Below are positions 57,983 to 64,000 of a stretch of DNA of 64,000 nucleotides, one piece after another. The stretch is from Oscillospiraceae bacterium (GTDB lineage: Bacteria; Bacillota; Clostridia; Oscillospirales; Ruminococcaceae): the NCBI GenBank assembly GCA_021201235.1, contig JAJQFI010000024.1, forward strand, positions 1-64,000, written 5' to 3'. Below the pieces are notes generated by a model. It was not told the DNA's origin. It was given only the letters and a program-made list of their open reading frames with translations, and did not search any database. The stretch's first letter is position 1. The number at the start of each line of letters is the position of its first letter. The position numbers and the translations under genes were made by a program.

Positions 57983-60900
57983 ATGAAAAAAGCTTACAGT
58001 AAAAACATCAGAAGAAGCATAACCGGAAGCATGGGCAGATACGTAGCCATAATGCTCATTATCATGCTCGGAGTTGCTTTCTTTGCAGGACTCCGGCAGA
58101 CCCGTTCCTCAATGCTCGCTGTCGAATTTGAGTATCTCGAAGAGACCAAGCTTTATGACCTGAGACTTATTTCAACCATAGGCTTCGAAGACGAAGATAT
58201 CGAAGAGATTTCGGAAATAGACGGAGTAGAAACCGCAGTCGGCTCAATAAACGCCGATTTCATCACCCAAATAGGCAGTGATGAATACGTTTATCACGCA
58301 ATGACGCTGACTGAGGGCGTAAACGAGCCTCAGCTTGTCTCGGGTCGTATGCCGGAATCAGCGAACGAATGCCTTGCTGACTCACAGGAATTCTCGGAAG
58401 ATGATATTGGCACAACCATAGTCATCTCTGACAGCAACGACGAAGACACTCTTGACACGTTTGCATACACCGAGTATACAATAGTCGGTATCTGTCGCTC
58501 ACCGTTGTATCTGGATATCTCAAGAGGCACAACATCCTTGGGGAGTGGAAGTGTTACCGGCTTTATAATTATCCCCGAGGAAGGCTTCAACAGCGAATAC
58601 TACACTGAAGTGTATGTCACGAGCACAGAGAAATACGACCCTTATACCGACGAGTATAACGATATGATAGACTCGTTATCTGAACTCGTAGGGAATGAGA
58701 CCGAAGCAATAATAAATTCCCGCTTTGACGGAATCGTTTCAGATGCCGAAGCCGAAATTGCAGACGCTGAAAACGAGCTTGAAGAAAGCAGAGCAGAAGC
58801 CCAACAGGAGCTTGACGATGCTTGGGCGGAGTTACAGGACGCCCTTGCCGAGTTACAGAACGGCGAAATTGAACTTGAAGACGCAAAAGCAGAGCTTGAA
58901 GATGCTCTTATAGCGATAGAAGATGCCGAATCTGAGCTTGCTGACGCTAAGATTCAGCTAGATGATGCACTTGAAGAGTTAAATGCCGCTGAAGAAACCA
59001 TTTCTGAACAGCTGACTGCCCTTGAAGAAGCAAAAACAATGGTAGAATTGTATGGCGTCGGTGAGGAAGAGTATAACGCCGGTTTGGCGCAGTATACAGT
59101 TGCAAGAGAAACTCTCGACCAGAGCTGGGAATCCTATTACTCATCGCTTGCCGACTATGAAAACGGATTAGACGAGCTTGAAGATGCCAGACAGCAATAC
59201 GAGGACGGCTTGACAGATTACGAAGAAGGGGTTGCTGAACTCGAAGACGGTTGGGTTGAATATTACGACGGTCTTGCAGAATACGAGGATGGTGTTGCAG
59301 AGCTTGAATCTGAAGTAGCCGATGCTGAGGCTGAAATCGCTGACGCAAGAGCCGAGCTTTACGATCTTGAAGAGCCGGAGCTCTATACCTTCACAAGAAG
59401 TATCAATTCGGGCTATGTGACATTCGAGAGCGACTCGCTGATCGTCAGCAATGTCGCGAGACTTCTCCCGATATTCTTCTTCCTGATTGCAGCGCTCGTC
59501 TGCTCAACCACAATGACAAGAATGGTAGACGATGAAAGAACCCAGATAGGAATACTGAGCGCATTAGGCTACGGCAAGGGTGCAATACTTTCAAAGTACA
59601 TAATCTATTCCGGAACTGCTGCCGTGATAGGAAGTGTAGTCGGATATTTTGCCGGAACCTTCCTGTTCCCATTTGTCATAATCAAGGCATACACGATGCT
59701 CTATAACCTTGAAGGCTTTGTCTACATATTCAATGCGGGATATTTCGCAGTGTCGCTTGTGCTGTCGCTTCTGTGCTCTGTGGGTCCAACTGTTATAGCC
59801 TGCCGAAGCGCTCTCAAGTGCCCACCGGCAGACCTTATAAGACCGAAATCACCACCTGCAGGAAAGAGAATCTGGCTCGAGAGGATAACTCCGGTCTGGT
59901 CACGTCTCAAGTTCATGCATAAGGTAACCGTCCGCAACATTTTCCGATTCAAAAAGAGAATGGTAATGATGCTGATGGGAATTGCCGGATGTACGGCGCT
60001 CGTCCTCACCGCCTTCGGAATCAATGACTCGATTGCCAATTTAGGTAACTTCCAGTTTGACGACATTCTGACCTATGATATCTCAGTTAATTTCTCTGAC
60101 GAGATTACAGAAGAGGATCTTGCAAACATTTCTGATGAGCTTTCAGACACGATTTCTTCTCAGGCAACTTCAATGTCCTATTCGACAGACGTCAGCGCAA
60201 ACGATGTCTACAAGACTGCATACTATATCATTTCGGATGATGAGCATTTCAGTGATGTGATAAGTCTCCACTTAGATGATGAGGAGATTTCACTGCCTAC
60301 CGATGGCGGAGTTCTGGTTTCGGAAAAGCTTGCTTCAATGCTCGGTGTTGATGTAGGGGACAGCATTACCGTCTATACCACCGAAGGCGAAACAGCTGAA
60401 GCCACTGTTTCAGGACTCGTAGAAAATTATGTACAGCACTATATCTACATGACCGGCGAAGCCTATGAAGAGATTTTCGGAGAAGAATATGAGCCTTCAA
60501 CACTTATGCTCAGCCTCAATGATGACGCCGACGATTATAGTGTTTCCGCAGTCCTTCTGAACATGGATGGCATTTCCACTGTTACCGTTGTAAACGACAC
60601 GAGGCAGATGATCGACAACATGATGCAGAGTCTCAACTATGTTGTCCTGCTGATTCTTTTCTGTGCCGCCGCACTTGCTTTGATAGTCATGTTCAACTTA
60701 GGAAATATCAATATCTCCGAACGTGCAAGAGAAATCGCCACTATCAAAGTTATCGGTTTCAGAAAGAGCGAGACTAATGATTACGTTTTCAGAGAGAATA
60801 TCGTTCTTACTCTCATGGGAATAGTCATAGGATTGCCACTCGGAGTGCTCTTACATGCGTTTGTCATGTCTCAGATAAAGGTCGACATGGTCTCGTTCAA

Positions 60901-61033
60901 AGTAATTATAAGCCCAAGGAGCTTTGTACTTACGGTTATACTTGTAGTACTGTTTGCAATTATAACCGATCTGATATTGCGAAAAAAGATTTCAGCCATT
61001 GACGTGGCGGAATCCCTTAAATCGGTCGAATAA
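57983..61033 (+). CDS. Large FtsX-like ABC permease with long extracytoplasmic coiled-coil repeat region
   Basis: 1016 aa; two FtsX-like blocks; alternating ELEDAxxELxDA and YxDGLxxYExGVxELE repeats. Confidence 0.9.
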   Translation: MKKAYSKNIRRSITGSMGRYVAIMLIIMLGVAFFAGLRQTRSSMLAVEFEYLEETKLYDLRLISTIGFEDEDIEEISEIDGVETAVGSINADFITQIGSDEYVYHAMTLTEGVNEPQLVSGRMPESANECLADSQEFSEDDIGTTIVISDSNDEDTLDTFAYTEYTIVGICRSPLYLDISRGTTSLGSGSVTGFIIIPEEGFNSEYYTEVYVTSTEKYDPYTDEYNDMIDSLSELVGNETEAIINSRFDGIVSDAEAEIADAENELEESRAEAQQELDDAWAELQDALAELQNGEIELEDAKAELEDALIAIEDAESELADAKIQLDDALEELNAAEETISEQLTALEEAKTMVELYGVGEEEYNAGLAQYTVARETLDQSWESYYSSLADYENGLDELEDARQQYEDGLTDYEEGVAELEDGWVEYYDGLAEYEDGVAELESEVADAEAEIADARAELYDLEEPELYTFTRSINSGYVTFESDSLIVSNVARLLPIFFFLIAALVCSTTMTRMVDDERTQIGILSALGYGKGAILSKYIIYSGTAAVIGSVVGYFAGTFLFPFVIIKAYTMLYNLEGFVYIFNAGYFAVSLVLSLLCSVGPTVIACRSALKCPPADLIRPKSPPAGKRIWLERITPVWSRLKFMHKVTVRNIFRFKKRMVMMLMGIAGCTALVLTAFGINDSIANLGNFQFDDILTYDISVNFSDEITEEDLANISDELSDTISSQATSMSYSTDVSANDVYKTAYYIISDDEHFSDVISLHLDDEEISLPTDGGVLVSEKLASMLGVDVGDSITVYTTEGETAEATVSGLVENYVQHYIYMTGEAYEEIFGEEYEPSTLMLSLNDDADDYSVSAVLLNMDGISTVTVVNDTRQMIDNMMQSLNYVVLLILFCAAALALIVMFNLGNINISERAREIATIKVIGFRKSETNDYVFRENIVLTLMGIVIGLPLGVLLHAFVMSQIKVDMVSFKVIISPRSFVLTVILVVLFAIITDLILRKKISAIDVAESLKSVE

Positions 61034-61044
61034 AGATTACATAA

Positions 61045-61085
61045 AAAACATCGGAGCCGTAGAATACGACTCCGATGTTTTTGCG
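61045..61085 (+). terminator. Rho-independent terminator
   Basis: aaacatcggag-ccgtagaatacga-ctccgatgttttt. Confidence 0.85.
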
Positions 61086-61150
61086 GCTCGGGATGCCGCC
61101 AAAGGAAAGAATATGATTGAAAGTGGTGCTTGCAAATATTATGGAGTGTG

Positions 61151-62509
61151 TCAGCCCTTGGCATTAACCTCCGCTTTTTTCTTCTGAACCTCGTCCCACA
61201 GCTTATCCGCTGTAGATGTCCAATTCTCGGCGTAGCTTTCACACTTGTCGCAAAGATGGTCCGCGCTCTCGTAGCTTTCATAGTCGGTGCTCTTTGCTTT
61301 TGTTTCCTTGACCATGGCTCTCAGCTTTTCGGGATTTTCAAGCATCGGGCAAGGTCTGAACATGTTATCATTAAACGGCTGATTGTCATGGTATGCCTGG
61401 AAGAGAGGACTCCTCAGTGCATCCAGAAGCGTACAGTCGTGAATATTGACATTTGAATAGTGGATAAATACGCAAGGTTCAACATCGCCCTTTGCATTGA
61501 TGTGGAGATACTTTCTGCCGCCGGCAATACAGCCGCCGATGTACTGCGCATCGTTCTGGAAGTCAATGCTGAAGATAGCCTTTGAACTGCGATACTCCCT
61601 TATTCTTCTGCAAACCTTCTCACGTTGTTCGGGAGAGGGAAGAAGCTCTGTTACTGCGCCGTTTCCGACAGGCATATAGTGGAAGAACCAGATAAAGAGT
61701 GCTCCCGCATCTATAATCATATCGAAGAATTCTTCGCTTGTGATGTCATCACAGTTATTCGATGTGTAGCAGGCGGAAATTCCGAACGGAAGCTTGTTAT
61801 CCTTCAACAGCTTCATGGCATTATGAACCTTGTCATAAACGCCTTCGCCGCGTCTCGAGTCGTTGGCGTCCTCAAAGCCTTCAAGGCTGATGGCGGGAAC
61901 AAAGTTCTTGACTCTGAGCATCTCCTTACAGAAATCTTCGTCAATAAGCGTACCGTTTGTGAACGCCAGGAACTCGCAATCGGGATTCATCTCGCAAATT
62001 TTGAACAAATCGTTCTTTCTGACCATAGGCTCGCCGCCTGTGTAGATATACATGTAACAACCAAGCTCCTTGCCTTGCTTAACGATAGAATCTATCGTTT
62101 CGAGGCTCAGATTGAGCTTGTTTCCGTACTCAGCCGCCCAGCAACCGGTGCAATGGAGATTGCATGCCGACGTGGGGTCAAGAAGAATCGCCCAAGGAAC
62201 ATTGCAGTTATACTTTTTCGACATCTCCTGCTGATAGGCATATCCGTCTATACTGTCATTAAGAAGTAAATTTTCGAAAACAGCTTTACGAACGCCCGGG
62301 TCAAGCTCATACATTTTCATCATGAGCTGATACCAGTTATTTTTTTCTTCGACTGCTTTTTTTATAATTGCAATCTGCCTCTGGAATGTCTCTCCGTTAT
62401 AGCTCTTCTCGAGCATATTAATAAGCTTTGGAATATTCTCTTCGGGATTTTTCTCGAGGTAGTTGAATGCCTGCCTGATTCCGAAATTCTTAAGAAGATT
62501 TTTCTTCAT
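61151..62509 (-). CDS. Radical SAM protein with an N-terminal helical domain and a SPASM-like C-terminal Cys-rich region
   Basis: DPTSACNLHCTGCWAAEYG (C116-x3-C120-x2-C123); GGEP; GGCIAGGRKYLHINAKGDVEPCVF; later Cys CPML and CDKCESY. Confidence 0.92.
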   Translation of the reverse strand: MKKNLLKNFGIRQAFNYLEKNPEENIPKLINMLEKSYNGETFQRQIAIIKKAVEEKNNWYQLMMKMYELDPGVRKAVFENLLLNDSIDGYAYQQEMSKKYNCNVPWAILLDPTSACNLHCTGCWAAEYGNKLNLSLETIDSIVKQGKELGCYMYIYTGGEPMVRKNDLFKICEMNPDCEFLAFTNGTLIDEDFCKEMLRVKNFVPAISLEGFEDANDSRRGEGVYDKVHNAMKLLKDNKLPFGISACYTSNNCDDITSEEFFDMIIDAGALFIWFFHYMPVGNGAVTELLPSPEQREKVCRRIREYRSSKAIFSIDFQNDAQYIGGCIAGGRKYLHINAKGDVEPCVFIHYSNVNIHDCTLLDALRSPLFQAYHDNQPFNDNMFRPCPMLENPEKLRAMVKETKAKSTDYESYESADHLCDKCESYAENWTSTADKLWDEVQKKKAEVNAKG

Positions 62510-62717
62510 TTATATCTGTCCTTTCTTGTGTGCAGAGTATTTCTCCGCTTTCCTTTATATTATTTTAATTCAAGCAAAGAAAAAAAGTCATTGGACACGA
62601 AAGCACAAAGTGTGGTAAAATCGGACCTCACAAAAAAGTGTTACTTTTCGGGACAAAACAGTTTATTTGTCCGTGTTTAAAAAAAGGACAGCAGTTTATA
62701 ATTAGTACGTCTGAATT

Positions 62718-63743
62718 TTGTTTGAAAGAGGGTTTCTTATGGAACAGAAAACAACTCAAATCAACGCAAAATCTATTATCGAAGCATATGTCGGCAAGAA
62801 GCTTGAAGCTATGCGCGACAATCCCGACCGGGAATCAAGAAATCTCGTCGATCTGGCACTTGGTCTTTCCGCAGGGAGATTTCAGAAGCATTTCCTGAGC
62901 ATAGCTCATTCCATGCTTGAAGACGAGAACAGCCCTTATTACGCACTTATTCATGATGCAATCAAAAATGTGGGAACGGCAAATATCCTTAAATTCGGAA
63001 TGAACATCGGCTACAACAGCTTTACTGCCGGTGCAAGAACAATAAGAAATCTTGAAAAAGAACGTGGTTATAATATCCCGTGGGTCATAACATTCTATGT
63101 TGATGACAAATCATTCTCGCAGGAAGCATACACCGAAGCAATCAGACAAGGAAAGAAGATGGGAATATATACCTACGTCTTCTTCTGCGAAGACATTCCC
63201 GGAAAGCTCACGGAGATATTCGACGATGAGACTGAATGTGCTTTTATGCTGTTTTCGGATGCCGAAAATATCGAAAAAGAGATATTGTCACAGGCAAGCG
63301 AAATCAAAAATCTTATGCTATGCGTCAAATACTCCGATTCAGCGGCTGAAGTATGTGAGGACTTAAGAAGCAATAAAGCTCTCTACTCGTTGTGGTATGA
63401 GTATGATAAGAATCCAATGTGTGAGAATCTTCTCAACACAGCAGATGAGCTTCATCCGGTGCTGACCTTCTTTGTCAGAACCGGTGACGACTACTCAGGC
63501 TATAGTAACACATACAACGAAGTATGTAAGCTCAGGAATTCGAGAACTGCCGCAAGCGCTCCCATGGAATTCTCGGGAACATGCAGAATGGTTGATGAAA
63601 TAATTTCAGATGATTCTTGCATCGCTGTATTCGACGAATCCGGCAAGCTGATTTCCGTTTGTAACTCCGAACAGGATTATAATTTCAGAAATCAGGCGCT
63701 TGCAGAGATTTTTGAAAAGTGCTATCCTAAGGCTGTCAAGTAA
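62718..63743 (+). CDS. Radical SAM-like paralog lacking the CxxxCxxC motif (putative pseudoenzyme)
   Basis: Co-linear similarity with 61151-62509: ERGYNIPWVITF vs KYNCNVPWAILL; AIRQGKKMGIYTYVFFCEDIP vs IVKQGKELGCYMYIYTGGEP; ECAFMLFSDAENIEKE vs DCEFLAFTNGTLIDED. Confidence 0.7.
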   Translation: MFERGFLMEQKTTQINAKSIIEAYVGKKLEAMRDNPDRESRNLVDLALGLSAGRFQKHFLSIAHSMLEDENSPYYALIHDAIKNVGTANILKFGMNIGYNSFTAGARTIRNLEKERGYNIPWVITFYVDDKSFSQEAYTEAIRQGKKMGIYTYVFFCEDIPGKLTEIFDDETECAFMLFSDAENIEKEILSQASEIKNLMLCVKYSDSAAEVCEDLRSNKALYSLWYEYDKNPMCENLLNTADELHPVLTFFVRTGDDYSGYSNTYNEVCKLRNSRTAASAPMEFSGTCRMVDEIISDDSCIAVFDESGKLISVCNSEQDYNFRNQALAEIFEKCYPKAVK

Positions 63744-63764
63744 AAATTGAAAGAGGGAAATAAT

Positions 63765-64000
63765 ATGAAAACGGGAATTGTAGATGTCGGCGGCAGAATG
63801 AGAGGAATCTATGCCTGTGGCATTATGGACTATTGCATGGAGCATGGCATAAACTTTGACTTGGGAATCGGTGTTTCTGCCGGTGCCGCAAACATTTGCA
63901 CGTTTCTTGCAGGACAGAAATGCAGAAATTACATGTTCTACACTGAATATAATGCAAGAAAAGAATCTATGAGCCTTTCTAATCTCCTAAAGAAAGGCTC
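63765..64000 (+). CDS. Patatin-like phospholipase family protein, N-terminal part (truncated by window edge)
   Basis: MKTGIVDVGGRMRGIYACGIMDYCMEHGINFDLGIGVSAGAANICTFLAGQ: glycine-rich N-terminal motif and GxSxG (GVSAG). Confidence 0.85.
   Translation, partial: MKTGIVDVGGRMRGIYACGIMDYCMEHGINFDLGIGVSAGAANICTFLAGQKCRNYMFYTEYNARKESMSLSNLLKKG

Noticed and set aside
62697-62702. Third copy of the 27.2/27.9 kb promoter element (agtttataattagt at about 62692-62705)
   Set aside because: Only the -10 core and flanking bases match; no TCATAAACATT and no well-placed -35, so likely promoter-consensus coincidence.
1-64000. CRISPR arrays, transposases, integrases, prophage modules
   Set aside because: None seen; intergenic regions are short and no repeat-spacer pattern or mobile-element protein was recognised.

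Overview
The window reads as a stretch of Firmicutes (Clostridia, Ruminococcus/Oscillospiraceae-like) chromosome. That placement is inferred from gene content and order, not from a database search. It is almost fully coding, with no CRISPR array, transposase, prophage or rRNA seen. Core blocks, in order: pgk-tpiA-gpmI; a mtaB-like gene; pgi; rpmF/DUF177; der-plsY-gpsA; the pyrH-frr-uppS-cdsA-dxr-rseP-ispG-polC operon; a tRNA-thiolation cluster (HD-mnmA-nifS-ttcA-like); trpS; ychF; a tRNA-Arg(CCT); proB-proA; an NCS2 permease; and an rrf2/cysK pair. Accessory parts include MacB/FtsX-type ABC systems, a membrane-anchored GH30-like hydrolase, a GH3 enzyme, a DUF1538 + tandem-PII pair, and a radical SAM/patatin locus cut by the right edge. 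The strongest observations are several apparent pseudoenzymes whose folds look intact but whose catalytic motifs are missing: (i) a radical-SAM paralog without CxxxCxxC, divergent from an intact radical SAM gene and followed by a patatin-like gene; (ii) a D-Ala-D-Ala carboxypeptidase with all three catalytic motifs altered; (iii) a Crh-like HPr lacking His15 but keeping Ser46; (iv) a SpoIID-like protein apparently lacking its catalytic Glu. There are also readable regulatory sites: a palindrome on the cysK promoter with a half-site in the rrf2 promoter, a perfect 11-bp tandem repeat upstream of the MacB-like operon, and a duplicated promoter/leader at 27.2/27.9 kb.
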